From Berberis thunbergii (taxonomy: Eukaryota > Streptophyta > Magnoliopsida > Ranunculales > Berberidaceae): a stretch of DNA of 64,000 bases. Positions 20,478 through 31,523 of the stretch are shown one piece after another (within the stretch, counting starts at the first letter, position 1; each line of letters begins with the position of its first letter). The position numbers were made by a program, and so were the translations under genes. Location of the stretch: contig QNQO01000602.1 of the NCBI GenBank assembly GCA_003290165.1, positions 248,001-312,000 on the forward strand, in the 5' to 3' direction. The notes beneath the pieces are model-generated. The model saw only the letters and a list, made by a program, of their open reading frames with translations. It ran no database searches and was not told where the DNA came from.

Positions 20478-21469
20478 ACTATAAGTAGGGGTGGGTATCC
20501 CATCCCACGATCTCGATCCCGAACTCGTCCCGATTTTTTCGGGTCTTAATGGGATTGAATAATTTCATCCCGATCCCGTCCCGTCCCGATCTAGAATGGG
20601 ATGGGATGGGATGAAGATTTTCAATCCCGCCAATCCCGTTCCGTCCCGTCCCGAGCTAATTTTTTAATATTTATTATTAATATTTTATTTATTTATTTTT
20701 ATTCATATAAACTTAAAGATGACTGACAGAAACTCATGGTGTTTCCATTTGAATCCTTTCTGGGATCTTCATCTTTTGATGTTCAAGATTGCATTTGAAT
20801 TTCATTTATTTTATTTTGGGTTTTATATATTATGTAATATCGATTTAGAATCTATATGAGTGTCTCTTGAGGCTATCATTTCTGGGTTTATCTAAAGTTT
20901 CAAGGAGAAAACAGATGAAAACAAAAGCAAATTAAACTCTCCCAAACATCCCAACTTGATTAGCACTTGAGGGAGGTTTGCTATCAATCATGTGCTCGTT
21001 ACGTATACAATGTTAGAAGCATCTTGAGAGATATATTCAGACATGTCTTTTTTATCCATTATTAATTAGGTTTAAGACTAAAGCCTGCTAGGTAATATGC
21101 TACTCATCCTCGGGGAATAGGAGTTATCTTGTAGTGTCAGAGAACGTATATTCAAGAGCTGATCTGGTTTACGAAACCTTGGGTTTTCCATGGGGTCGCC
21201 TCTATATTGGTGGGTATTTCACTGCTTAGGTGTTATCCATAACTATTTCCAGATTCCTGCAATTTGCTTGTAGGTTTAAGAAAGTTATTTTTCACGCTTT
21301 ATATCTAGTTATAAGAAAGTTATTTTTCACGCTCTTATATGATAATAATCTTCGCAGCAGTCACAGGCAGCACGTTGATCATGTTCCGTCCCGATCCCGT
21401 ATGAACGGGATGGGACAGGGATGGGTATATCTTGTCCCATCCCATCCCGTGCCCACCCCTAACTATAAG
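20478..21469. mobile_element. Second non-autonomous hAT transposon with 8-bp TSD
   Basis: The element is 20486-21461 (976 bp), flanked by actataag on both sides (20478-20485 and 21462-21469). Ends are TAGGGGTGGGTATCCC and GTGCCCACCCCTA. The subterminal regions are packed with cccgatcccg / atcccgtcccg words rather than the cggtccgg words of the element at 6316-7785. The middle is AT-rich with no transposase. Confidence 0.92.
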
Positions 21470-22785
21470 TTTAAGATGATTGTATCTTTTTAGTTTTTCA
21501 TGGAAACTGATGTCGAAAGTATATTCCCTCTCCTTTCTCCGATATCCCTTTTCTTTTTCACTTTTTTGTTGTAACATTTGCTCTAAAACCAAACCTAATG
21601 TTACCCCTATAAATTCAAAATTACTTGTCACTCAAAGTCAAACAAAATTAAACAATTTGCAGCAAAAAATTGTTTGCTTTCAAACAAAAAAGGATTATCC
21701 AAAGTTATCAATAAAAATGATGAACTAAAATATATAAGACAATAAATTAGTCAATGTAAATACCAAAAGAGGCTCCTCTGACGATTCGTATCGACTTACC
21801 CATCCTTTACTTGTTCCTAGCACAATCACATATTGCCAACGGCCATGCATGTAAAAACTCTGCTTCCCTTCACATTATATCTTTCAAGCAAATCGACTAT
21901 AAATCATGACGTGATTATACACTAACACAAATTTTGGTAGTGTAAGGTGGAAATCACGATGTGTATACACTACACTAAAAGGTCATTTATGCGACTTTTG
22001 ATAATTGTTGTTGCTAACATCTCCAATGGGCAAGATCAAAAGCCAAATATGAATTTTATTTGAGCTTTGAGAATGAATTTCCTTGTTCCAAGGAACAAAG
22101 CTCAATGGGTTTGAGCTTTCAGCTTAACCAATTGCCAAAAAGGATATGGCATTTGTTTGTTTGGGCAGAGCCATATACTATAAATAGGCATTAATGCTCT
22201 AAACAACCTTGAGCAGCTAGCCCCAGTGGTTATATTAAAAAATAACTTGTTTCGACTTTCGACCCTAGTGTGTTTAATCTCCAACGCACAAATAGGACTA
22301 TATACTTTAGAGAAAGGGTAATGGACTAGTTGGGTTCTCTTTTATTCATATGAAAACATCATCATCATCATCATCATCATCATCATTGTTGTTGTTGTTG
22401 TTGCAACAAGCTTGAATGATTGTATGTTGTTGGAGACTTCCTTCAAATCAGACGGAGGGAAATATGAGTATGGAAATTGGTAGAGGTTTCATTTCGTTGA
22501 ATATTGAAACTCAAACGCTCAACTCAATTTGGAGCGGTCAAGAATATATCACACGCATAGTTTTTTTTTTTTGTTAATCAGTCGATTAGAGGGCACCAAC
22601 CCTCAACCCGAAATGGGCCCGCTCATTTCACCTTTTGGGTAAACTCACGTTTTTCCTCCTCATACCTCTTTCCTTCCGAAACATGGTGAAATTTTTACTT
22701 TGTGCCACCACGCGATAAAAATTCTCTTTGACCATTTTCCAGAAAAAACAAGGTTGTCTAGAACACACGCAAGGTAACCTCTGTC
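21470..22785. other. Intergenic AT-rich sequence
   Basis: No gene is supported. A weak tRNA-like motif (agcagctagccccagtggtta ... cgaccctagtg) lies at about 22213-22268. A poly-T tract lies at 22561-22572. Confidence 0.4.
22356..22403. repeat. Compound microsatellite (CAT)n-(TTG)n
   Basis: About ten CAT units are followed directly by about six TTG units. Confidence 0.95.
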
Positions 22786-22891
22786 TTGTTCATTTCCATC
22801 AATTTTTCAGCTATATATAACCCCCATACATGTCATTCAATGGTGTTTAACTCCCATTGCTCAATTTTGGTTTCATTTGGGTTCGATTTCG

Positions 22892-23031
22892 ATGGAGGGG
22901 GGTTGAAGATGGAGGAAGGAAAATTTGAAGACTTTGTGGTTTGTTCCAAGAGCTTAAACGATTTTGAGGGAGATGTTGGTTGCTCAAATCTCACCAAATC
23001 ATCTTATGAGAGTAGAACAAACCCATTTGAG
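22892..23031 (+). other. Possible first exon of an unrecognised gene
   Basis: An ATG at 22903 opens MEEGKFEDFVVCSKSLNDFE, then GDVGCSNLTKSSYESRTNPF, and meets a donor-like GAG|GTATGTTTC at 23031-23032. Composition is protein-like (acidic, serine-rich). No downstream exon could be connected; 23056-24244 is AT-rich with poly-T tracts. It could be a gene start cut off by insertions, or chance. Confidence 0.3.
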
Positions 23032-23055
23032 GTATGTTTCTTGTTTATTTTGTAA

Positions 23056-24244
23056 TTTTTAACTTTTTTTATTTAGTTTTTTTTATTGTAATAGTTTAAT
23101 ATTTTTTGATAATGAAGTCTTCCAAATGTTGTTTGATAGCATGTTAATACCACTCCACAATTTAAGTAATACTCATTAGTGGGTGTTGAATTTTTTTATG
23201 ATCGTAACGCAAGGTTTGTCAAAATTTTTTTTTTTTATTTGTTAAAAATTGCATAAAACCATTGTAGTATGTATATATTTTTTGTACATCTGTTATTGTA
23301 TAGCATTGTAGTATCTCACCATGCTTATTAATATTTCGATTTTGAGCTACCGTTTGAGAAAACATTGTAGTAGTCTACTATGCCCATTACCTATTAGAAC
23401 TTCGCTTTCATGTGATTGCTTGTTTTACCAATGTTGGTGGATTGTCATTATTTTTTTTTTTTTACTGATGTTGTATACAATTGGTTGTACATAGGCTGCT
23501 TTATCGGACATGATCGAATCTACTACATTCACTACTTTCTAATTTTGAATGAGATAAGTCAAAGGAAGAGACGACAAAAAAAAGAGGTGGGAACACAAGC
23601 AAGCATGAGGCGTACGAGACGGAAACATAATCTCTTATCTGGTGAGCTTGTCTCAATAATTGTAGACTATATTGTGAACCTACGAATGTTGAGGTGCAAT
23701 TGTGGGATGAGGTGGACTGTAAGAAGTTGAAGAAATGGATGGATCATTTTAATGACCAAACGAACCCAACTTATTGGATCTTAGTGACTTACATCTCTTC
23801 AATTGGCCGCATCAACATACAATTGTGCATTTTATCAGTGAGACAAGATCCATATCACTTACCTTTTTTTTTCTTTTTTTTTTAATCTCACGGGACTATT
23901 AACTTTAGAGTTGTGGGTGCTTCACAACAGTTTTTTTCGATAATCACTTTGTTGGGTTGGTTGTGAAACTTAATGCGCTAATGTTACGCCTACATCCACA
24001 ATGGGCCTATAGATGTGGTAAAGAAGCTAAGATATGGCTTACATCGTTCACAACGAGACTGATAAAGTGGGAAGAGATTCACCAATACCATGCCAACTTT
24101 TGATAGTTGTTGATCATTACTTGATATGTATCGTAGACTAGGCTTATTTTATTTGTTTGTCACCGCCGTGAGACAGTTATGTTGATTATATTACATTGTA
24201 AATGGATGCACATGTTTTGTACAAAGTGTGTTGTTACATAATAC
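23056..24244. other. AT-rich stretch with an unrecognised basic frame
   Basis: 23560-23680 reads a basic segment (RKRRQKKEVGTQASMRRTRR) and then HNLLSGELVSIIVDYIVNLR. I cannot assign it. Long T tracts occur at 23228-23240, 23450-23463 and 23862-23883. Confidence 0.3.
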
Positions 24245-24419
24245 TTAGAGCATCTCCAAGGGATTCCCTAAAATAGCCAAAAAGCTATTTTGGGGTCTCA
24301 TGTGAGAAAAACCTTGCTCCAAGGGATTCCCTGTCCAAACCCCCTATTTTAACTTTGCCTCTTCATTCCCCCTATATTTGGGGGCATCCATTTCATCACC
24401 CCAAATCCTAATATGCGTG

Positions 24420-24450
<31 letters not shown>

Positions 24451-24637
24451 TTTTTAAATCTTTCTTCCTTCACTCTCATCCAATCATTAAAATTTAAATA
24501 GAAAATTTCAAAAACTATGAAAAATATATTTAAATAATGGTGAAAAGGTTAAAATGGGAAATATGGTAGGAGCCCTAAAATTAGCTTTTGGTTAAAATGG
24601 GGGATGTTTTTAGCTTTTACCCTTGGAGATGCTCTTA
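24245..24637. mobile_element. PIF/Harbinger-like (Tourist) MITE
   Basis: The element is 24248-24634 (387 bp) with TTA target duplications (24245-24247 and 24635-24637). TIRs are GAGCATCTCCAAGGG and CCCTTGGAGATGCTC, a perfect 15-bp match. The GAGCATCTCC end with a TTA duplication is typical of Tourist-like MITEs. It contains a (TA)n run at about 24420-24442 followed by poly-T. Confidence 0.92.
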
Positions 24638-24784
24638 TTATGGTTTCACTTAAAAATTGAAAATGTATATTTTACTATCAAGTTGGTGGTTGCACATGTA
24701 TTACGGATCAGGATCATAATTCTTTGTTGGAGGTTATGAAGTTAATGATTAATTTTTTTTTTGCAAGTTTAACTTATTAAACTC

Positions 24785-24900
24785 GGATGGGATGCCAATG
24801 GCATGACAACTCAATGGTTAGAGCTTGACGAATGGTACTACTAGGTCATGGGTTCGAATCTAGTCAGCAACATGTTTATCAATTTATGGTGTGTTGACTA
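24785..24900 (+). mobile_element. tRNA-derived SINE head
   Basis: A tRNA-like promoter is visible. A box A-like stretch reads acaactcaatggttagagc (about 24804-24822), and a box B-like stretch reads gtcatgggttcgaatcta (about 24847-24864). The spacing of about 40 bp is that of a tRNA or SINE head. It does not fold as a complete tRNA by eye, so a SINE or tRNA pseudogene is likelier. Confidence 0.6.
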
Positions 24901-25139
24901 GCTTACTCAAACCCTAGGTCTAAGTTATTTCATCATAAATTTCAGTTCAAAACACTATAATGAAAGTAAGTCAGTGATTTTTATTTCATTTTTGCATTTC
25001 TGTAGACATTTATTAAGATTTGCAGGTCATTTTCAACCTCTCATAGGTATGTTCTGTATCAGGGGGTATACTAAAATTAAAATTTATTATAAGAGGTTAA
25101 GTTACTGCCAATATTTATTATAAGGGGAAACATTAATAA

Positions 25140-25480
25140 AAATGTTTGTTGTCCTAGCAGATTCCTTGCGGCTACTGTCACCAGTACAATCATACAAGTG
25201 AAGACTGCCATTATTTGTGTTATGCTCCTCCAAAATGGGTGGTTATTTCAAATGTGACAGTCCAAATCATTGGATGAATGATTATCCATGAGTGGGTCTT
25301 CCATGCCTAATGCCTTCATGCTTCGGAAGGAAAACTCTTAAGAGATTTGATGAACCTCATACAGAAGGGCAAAAGTACCTCAAATGTGATATTTGCACTA
25401 AGGGTTTGAGTGGTCAGGAATTGTGGTACCTGATAACATACATAGAACTGCTGGGCAAAATCCTATTACTCTAGTTGAAA
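25140..25480 (+). other. Zinc-knuckle-like frame inside the Mutator-like element
   Basis: The plus strand reads PCGYCHQYNHTSEDCH near 25158-25205, a canonical C-x2-C-x4-H-x4-C knuckle. After frame changes comes GGYFKCDSPNHWMNDYPW, then CLMPSCFGRKTLKRFDEP and KYLKCDICTKGLSGQE (25310-25415). It is antisense to the transposase remnant, so it may be a captured gene piece. I do not recognise the source. Confidence 0.35.
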
Positions 25481-26175
25481 GTACTGATGAAGCTGAAGGT
25501 GAACAAGTTGAAGCTAAAAGAAGTAATAGCTCTCCAAATGTAACTATAACTATCCAAATGACTATGGCATTTGAAGATCTATGTAAAAAACATCTTTATC
25601 TAGCCTAAATAAGAAGTGAATGAACATAACATTCAATATCAAACCAACCTATGTTTCAACACATATACATAAAAAAGTATGACATGTTCTTATGCTACAT
25701 TCAACACATATACATCAAACTCTAACATATTACAATACCATTCAATATCCAAACCAACCTAAAGTGTAAATAAATCAATTACAGACCATTTAATAGTCAT
25801 TGAATAACCTGCCAAACATGTACTGCAACAATAACGTTGGATTCATTTTTAGACATGCAAACAATAGAATATGTTTGACATATCAATCACCTGCAAACAT
25901 AACATTGGATTCAATAACTTGAAGTCTGACATACCAATCACCTGCAAATATAACATATCAATTTAATAACAGACCATTCAATAGTCTCAAAATATCATCA
26001 TATTTTTCATTCCATCTGTAGTATGAAGTCTAACATAAACATAAACATAAAAGTCATGAACCAGTACTCTATGAATTGTCATCAACAAAAACAAATATTC
26101 ATGGTATCACATGCATGAACGTAAAGTCTTGTAACAAAAAAAATCCTCCATTAACAAAACAATCTTCTAAACAAA

Positions 26176-26715
26176 TTGGTATCACATGTTTGGTCATGTT
26201 GGCCCCATAGGTGTCTTGCTCCAAGTGACTTGTCTCCCCCTGCCTCTACCACTGGATGTGATCCTAGCCTGGAACAGTGGATTCATGGGTGGCCTTATTG
26301 GTGGGGCTCTAACTCCTTGTGCAAAGGACTGAGTTGGGAACATTGTTGCCTGAATGTTGTTCATGGCTGGAACTATGAGCATTTGAGTATGAAGATTCAG
26401 TTGTTGTACAGGAACGGTTGGCCTTTCATTTGGAGGTTCACCTCTATCTTTGCCATTTGATAGCATTAAACCAAGTGAGCTTCCTCGCATGCATCTTCAA
26501 GTGCATCTGAATTATGCTCAAGAAGTTAAACCAAGTTTGATAGCATTCAAACTAGCAAATGTAGATAGCCAATGGAAGCAGACCATTGTTGTCATCCAAG
26601 GCTGTAACAGACAAGCAACAATTCCCACATTTGCTTTTCATAAAACACTCATCCAACCCTTCCAAAGGTCTACAACCATTCAAGGATACTAGCAAAGAAT
26701 GCCAAACAAAAGCCT
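26176..26715 (-). pseudogene. MuDR-type transposase remnant
   Basis: The minus strand reads CRPLEGLDECFMKSKCGNCC, then LSVTALDDNNGLLPLAIYIC and CYQTWFNFLSIIQMHLK (26520-26690). This is the catalytic-core start of MULE transposases (P-I-LDG-F-K---GG-LL-A-G-D-NN---P-A---V---N---W-WFL). A C-terminal tail ends in SSGRGRGRQVTWSKT (about 26200-26240), a glycine-arginine tail often seen on these proteins. The rest of the DDE core and the SWIM finger are deleted. Frames break near 26490 and a stop lies at about 26600. Confidence 0.7.
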
Positions 26716-27125
26716 ATGAGCCTATTATCCTCATCATTTCTCGAACATCTTAATAGTTTTTTTTTTTTTTTGGGTTTTAGAGTTCAAAAGCTTGCAGACT
26801 CCATTACAACCCTTTTTGGGACATACATAACACAAATAAGGGCAATCTTCACTTGTATTATTGTACGGATGATAGTGCTCGCAAGAAATCTGCTAGGGAA
26901 ACAAATATTTTTATTAATATTTTTCCATTATAATGAACATTGGCAGTAATTTAACCCTTATAATAAATTTGAATTTAAGTATGCCCCTGTATAGAATAGA
27001 CATGTGAGAGGTTGAAGATCACCTGCACCTCTTAACAAATGTCCACAAAAATATGAAAATCGTTGACTTACCTTCATTATGGTGTAAGTTTTTTTATGTA
27101 ATGAAACCTAACTTTAAACTTGGAT

Positions 27126-28448
27126 TTTCTCAAGTTTTTCAATTTCAAATAGCTTTGATCTACAGTGAATACTTTCGAAATAACTTCCATTAAGTAGGAG
27201 ATGGAACCAATTTCTATTTCCTCTCCCTCAACTACTATTTCCTCTCCCCAACGAATCCTAACGGCTATTTTAGCTTTGAATTTCATCCTCATATCATCAT
27301 TTGAGTTTATATAAGTTGTGAATCTCAGCCATTAAATTATTCAAGGGCATCATCAGTTGGATTTGTATAAGCTGTGAATCTCAGCCATCAAGGACACTTT
27401 TATCCTTGAAAAATGTCATGTGTGTGCTCTGCATTCAATGCTTTTGATTGCTAATCTTAGGGAAAAAGTGCAATACAAAATAATTATAAGGCACTTTCAA
27501 ATTAGCTAGATAAGGGGTAAACATCAATTAACCCTTAATAATTTGATGCATGAGAGGTGGTCTTCAAGTTTTGAAATTGAAAAATGTAAAAAGCTATGAG
27601 TTTTAGTAACAAGACTCGAACAAGTGTTTGTGAGAAATGTTTTTAGTTTTTGAGTTTTCAAAAAAATGAAAATTTGCAACTCTCTTTAAATAAACTGGAA
27701 CAAAGGTTTGATAGTTTACATAAAACTTTTCAAAAATTTGATGGGTGAGCATTGTTTTAAACTTTTTGAGTTTGCAAATAAAATAAAATTGTGCATCTCC
27801 TTGCAGAAACTCAAATGAAGGTCACTAACATGCATGCACTTAATCAATGCACGTGCACTTAATCTTATCTTTAACTTTGATACAGTTACCAACGTGTACT
27901 AAATCTTATGAAATATAATAAACATGATGGCTATACTGCATCATGTAAATAATATTTGTTTGTACATATACTTTGATTCAAGCTACAAACAATCTAGGGG
28001 AAAAAATTATAAATAAATGAAAGCAATCAATGCATGTTTAGCATGCAGAGATGCTAGTTAATTAATTCTCAACAAAAGAGAGGTCATACCTAGAACCATT
28101 TAAATTCTTTGTAAGTAGCTCACTATTGCAATTAAATTTCTCTCTGTTGTTTCCTTTGTACACGATCTTAAAGTTAACGTTCAAATATTATTAAGTAATT
28201 ATAATGCTTATAACTGATAAACAAAATTTTATCTCATACGAAAGTTCCACGGGTAAGCGGTTTTCGGGTTTGCAAACCCATATTGGTATCATATTCACCA
28301 ATAAGAAATCTGATGGCCCTCCGACAATGAGGTGGTGCTGATAATATTCACTAAGTTGCAGAATTGTGGGACCAATCACCCTGATTAGTTTTGGAACCTA
28401 AAAAAAAACGGCCACAATAAATGGAAGCGAAAATTCAAAGCTCTATTC
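27126..28448. other. Intergenic sequence with a short direct duplication
   Basis: 27292-27400 holds two copies of a block of about 50 bp (ttataa-ttgtgaatctcagc / cat-aa). No gene was seen. 28190-28440 lies upstream of the putative gene starting at 28449 and may contain its promoter; no clear TATA box was identified. Confidence 0.4.
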
Positions 28449-28597
28449 ATGTTTTCCCTCCCAAAACCAGAGCGAAACGAAGATGAAGAAGAGATCGGCA
28501 GCAGCAGCGAAAATTATTGCAAACCTTCTGGATTCTCCACTCCCTCTCACAACTTCTTATCACTTTCGCGACTCTTTTTCGATTTCAGTCTGAAAGG

Positions 28598-29008
28598 TGT
28601 GACGATCGTGACTAGTTGGGATCAAAATAAGAAAGAACAAATGATAGATTGAACTGAAAAATAGGAAAAATGGATACAGATTTCTCAAGTTCTGCTAAGA
28701 ACTGAGCCTCTCTTCTTTTCTAGGGTTCCAACTGAACCAAAGAGCCTCAACTTCATTCACTCAACATCCCTCTCTCTGTTTCCTGCTTCTCTCTTTATAG
28801 CTGAGATCCTAACAGAATTTCAAAAGGAACTACTCATAGCTAAACACGTGGATGACTTTGTTCCACTAATACAACTACACCAATTACAAATTTACCCTTA
28901 ACTTTCAGATTGAATTGTTTTAGCACCAGATCTTCGCGCCTTTTTTTTCAGCACCCATTTTCTTCTTTTCTGTCTCTTTAGCTGTTTGCTCAATTTCAGG
29001 ACATGACA
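28598..29008 (-). repeat. 3' LTR of the host-gene-carrying retrotransposon
   Basis: 411 bp. On the minus strand it starts TGTCATGTCC. By eye it differs from the other LTR at 12 positions (about 97% identical). A TATA-like GCTATAAAGAGAG (minus) lies at about 28789-28801. Confidence 0.95.
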
Positions 29009-29676
29009 TTGTCTTTCCCTTTTTGAAATCCTTGACCTCAAGGATTGAATGTAGGACGTAGATGGAACCCAGTAGTGCCATACAAGTACCAGTGAACCTG
29101 TGTTGCTCAGGAGTATAGAGATACAAAGCTTGGTCCTCTTGAGTCAGCTCACAGACTTTCTTTGCAGGAAATTTCAGCAACTCTGCAATAGTTTGACCAG
29201 TACTCCAAGCCGAACTTTCGCATCTTCATATGCAATGATTGCCTCTAAATGGAAGCTAGGCATAACCTCACCAAAACAAGTACAATTGCAGGGGTCACAT
29301 TCTATAAGCCCGTCAGGCTTCTCATTAAAATGGCCACATACCACATGATCAAGCCAAACATTGTAAACATGAGTGATGCTAGTCCAGCTAAAGATATTGA
29401 AAAGGTACGACCACTTGTGACGACAAAGTGAGTTCAGCAACGTTGGTAAGCAACTTGTGTTAACCAAGGAAGCTCGAGAGTCCTTCTCGAACCATGAGAC
29501 TTCAAGCGTTTTCTTTGAGGTCATATGGCCTGCCCAGCTATATACGTAGATGGTATGACTAAAGTTCCATCTTCCCGACGACCAAGACAGTATAGATGTC
29601 TGATTTGGGAACCAAATAGGCTCCACCGAAGTGTTAATGAACCCCACTTCATGTGCTCTCCTAGGTGTTTCCTTAG
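28920..29676 (-). pseudogene. Second captured coding segment, unidentified
   Basis: The minus strand is open over AKETPRRAHEVGFINTSVEP, then WFEKDSRASLVNTSCLPTLL, VVCGHFNEKPDGLIECDPCN, CTCFGEVMPSFHLEAIIAYE and DAKVRLGVLVKLLQS (29180-29676). After a frame change it continues as KKVCELTQEDQALYLYTPEQ and HRFTGTCMALLGSIYVLHSI, running into the 3' LTR at 29008. Composition is strongly protein-like, with a cysteine cluster CDPCNCTC and a hydrophobic segment MALLGSIYVLHSILEV. I do not recognise the family. A 45-nt stretch at 29678-29722 has GT...AG ends but is also open, so an intron is not required. Confidence 0.5.
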
Positions 29677-29719
29677 CCTGCACTGACAGAAAGTTCAGTA
29701 GTAGATGGGCAATTGTATA

Positions 29720-30900
29720 TACCTGAATTGTTGTAGCCTCAAAAAATTGTGTGTGAGGAACAAAATTTGTAGGACTATTTTGTTGATTCGTTGACAGGGA
29801 GACCTTTGCTGATCTTAGTAAGATTTCTGTCACAAATAGTAGACAGAGAGCCAACCTTCCAGAACAAGTATTAGACTTCATTTTCCCTCCGACATACGAA
29901 GTAGTTCTGTTCAAGCGGGTACCAAATCGTCTCAATTTGGCAGACAAGCATATGGATGTTCCCAAGCTGAGAACCCATCTCTTCTCTTACCCAAGCTATG
30001 GGAGCACCATTTTATGGGTACAATGCACTTAATGGCTCCAAATAACACTCCAGCTACTATAACAAGTGCAGCAACAATATCCACAGTTGCATAACCTAGG
30101 ATCAATCTATGAACTGAATCACCAGAAGAGACCCTATCCCCATCCCTAACTGCAATCCATTTATCAGAGCTTAGCTTTTGTACATCTAGGTGTTGATACT
30201 GAACGCCATTCCAAGCATTTCGTCCCTTCCTAGACTCTTCTAAACCTAGAGGCACTTCGACTTCCTTGTATTCATCCTTGGCAAGTGTCTCCACCTTAAA
30301 AGTGCGCACTTGTCGCCCATATGTTTCACCACAGTCTTGACCTGTGTGGTAGACATGTCCATTATACACAAACGGCCTACCCCCATTTCGAGCTCCTGAG
30401 CTCTTCACATTGTTATAGATCGATTTTTCCTTGTGTGGTTTCCAAGGACCCAATGGTGAGTCACTATACCAGATTTCCAGTTGTCCATTTTTGCTAGCAC
30501 CAAAACCACTGTGATTTGATCCAATTAGCCCATAAGTGCCATCATGATTCAAAATAAATGCATCCATAAGGGGCTTCTTCATTATAATCATTTTCAGCAC
30601 CCATTGCCAATGAAACTTAACTGCCTTGTAGAGATGAAGTTCTCCTTCCCCGCAGCTTTCAAGCATCATGTATATTTGTCCATGGTAGTAAAAAACATAT
30701 GGATACGACAGATGCCACTCCTCATCTAATGCAATGCCCAATTGTTGCCAGGTTGCACCTTTATCAACACTTTTAGCAACACCAATATCTCCTTGCATGG
30801 TAACAGCGTTCTTGGTTTCAAAAAACAAATAAAGTGCATCCTCTTGAACTTTCATCTTTACTTTGGTCCAAGAAGAGTAAGTGACTAATGAAAACAATGT
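29720..30900 (-). pseudogene. Captured GINT1-like (GT64 glycosyltransferase) gene fragment
   Basis: The minus strand reads EDALYLFFETKNAVTMQGDI, GVAKSVDKGATWQQLGIALD and EEWHLSYPYVFYYHGQIYMM, then GLIGSNHSGFGASKNGQLEI, WYSDSPLGPWKPHKEKSIYN, RNGGRPFVYNGHVYHTGQDC, GETYGRQVRTFKVETLAKDE and WIAVRDGDRVSSGDSVHRLI. This matches my memory of the N-terminal sugar-enzyme-like domain of plant glucosamine inositolphosphorylceramide transferase 1, a Golgi GT64 enzyme of sphingolipid glycosylation. A transmembrane-like segment (VDIVAALVIVAGVLFGAIKC) follows, also as in that family. The GT64 catalytic domain is absent. The segment is open for 321 codons without introns, consistent with capture through RNA or from one long exon. 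The frame breaks near 30897 and 29940. Confidence 0.6.
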
Positions 30901-31459
30901 CTTTAGGGAATTTCTTCAAATAACCTTCATGCAATACAGGGACATCACCATTATAGTCATATTCCTTAGGGATCTGTTGTGGTTTAGGAGTATACAACTC
31001 ACTTCCTATTGCAAGCCCATATTCAATCACATAGGGAATTCCACTCACCTTGGTTTCTATTCCAGTGACTTTGGTGTAGGAATTACATTCTTGCACCTGA
31101 ACACAGTCGGCAGCAACATCTTCCTCTTTCTTTAATTCAGTTTTCTGGAGTACAACCCCAATAATTGTTGAATTCTCCTCTTCTGAAAATAAACTTGTAC
31201 ATTTGGTGAGGTTCCTTGTGTTATTGAAATCGCGCGTAGTCGGGGACTTGTTTGAATCCATAGATCCACCCATTCCGAGGTAACCAAGCAATAGTTGTTC
31301 CAGCTGATTGAATCGTGCATTCATTCGCCTCTCTCGATCTTCCATTGATTGAGCTAATCCTTTCAGCTCTGTTTTCAAGAGTCCCAACTGTTCCGACATC
31401 TCTCCTTGGTACTCTCTTATCTCCATGAACATTTCCATCTCCTCCCATTTGGTCTCCAT
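30818..31459 (-). CDS. Gag-like coiled-coil start fused to captured sequence
   Basis: This 213-codon frame begins just after the primer-binding site. Residues 1-63 (METKWEEMEMFMEIREYQGE, MSEQLGLLKTELKGLAQSME, DRERRMNARFNQLEQLL) are an acidic coiled coil like the N-terminus of Ty3/gypsy gag proteins. The remainder (VSGIPYVIEYGLAIGSELYT, PKPQQIPKEYDYNGDVPVLH) is unlike gag and runs towards the GINT1-like part. The frame shifts near 30890, where the glycosyltransferase-like frame takes over. It would yield a gag-host chimera if translated. The start at 31459 is chosen because it is the first ATG after the primer-binding site. Confidence 0.5.
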   Translation of the reverse strand: METKWEEMEMFMEIREYQGEMSEQLGLLKTELKGLAQSMEDRERRMNARFNQLEQLLLGYLGMGGSMDSNKSPTTRDFNNTRNLTKCTSLFSEEENSTIIGVVLQKTELKKEEDVAADCVQVQECNSYTKVTGIETKVSGIPYVIEYGLAIGSELYTPKPQQIPKEYDYNGDVPVLHEGYLKKFPKDIVFISHLLFLDQSKDESSRGCTLFVF

Positions 31460-31523
31460 AGCTTTTCAATTCAATGATCTTAATCCTATCAGTTGGTGGG
31501 ACCGCAACGGCTCTGATACCAAT

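Larger units (their letters stand above)
24930..27125 (-). mobile_element. Mutator-like element with long TIRs
   Basis: The segment at about 24930-25175 is an imperfect inverse of about 26880-27125. Shared strings include aataatgaa-gtaagtca, gcaggt-atcttcaacctctca and actgccaat-tt-attataa, followed by ggaaa-attaataaaaat. TIRs of 200 bp or more enclosing a MuDR-type transposase remnant are the MULE pattern. The outermost ends and a 9-bp duplication could not be fixed. The right TIR edge blurs into AT-rich sequence. Confidence 0.65.

Noticed and set aside
24795..24870. A functional tRNA gene
   Set aside because: Box A- and B-like motifs are present but I could not form a full cloverleaf with an acceptor stem. 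A SINE head or tRNA pseudogene is likelier.
28481..28590. Alternative start MKKRSAAAAKIIANLLDSP for the split gene
   Set aside because: This frame hits a stop before the insertion site; only the frame from 28449 stays open across the restored exon.
29678..29722. A 45-bp intron inside the captured segment
   Set aside because: It has GT...AG ends but is very short for a plant intron, is a multiple of three and is itself open, so splicing is not needed to explain the frame.
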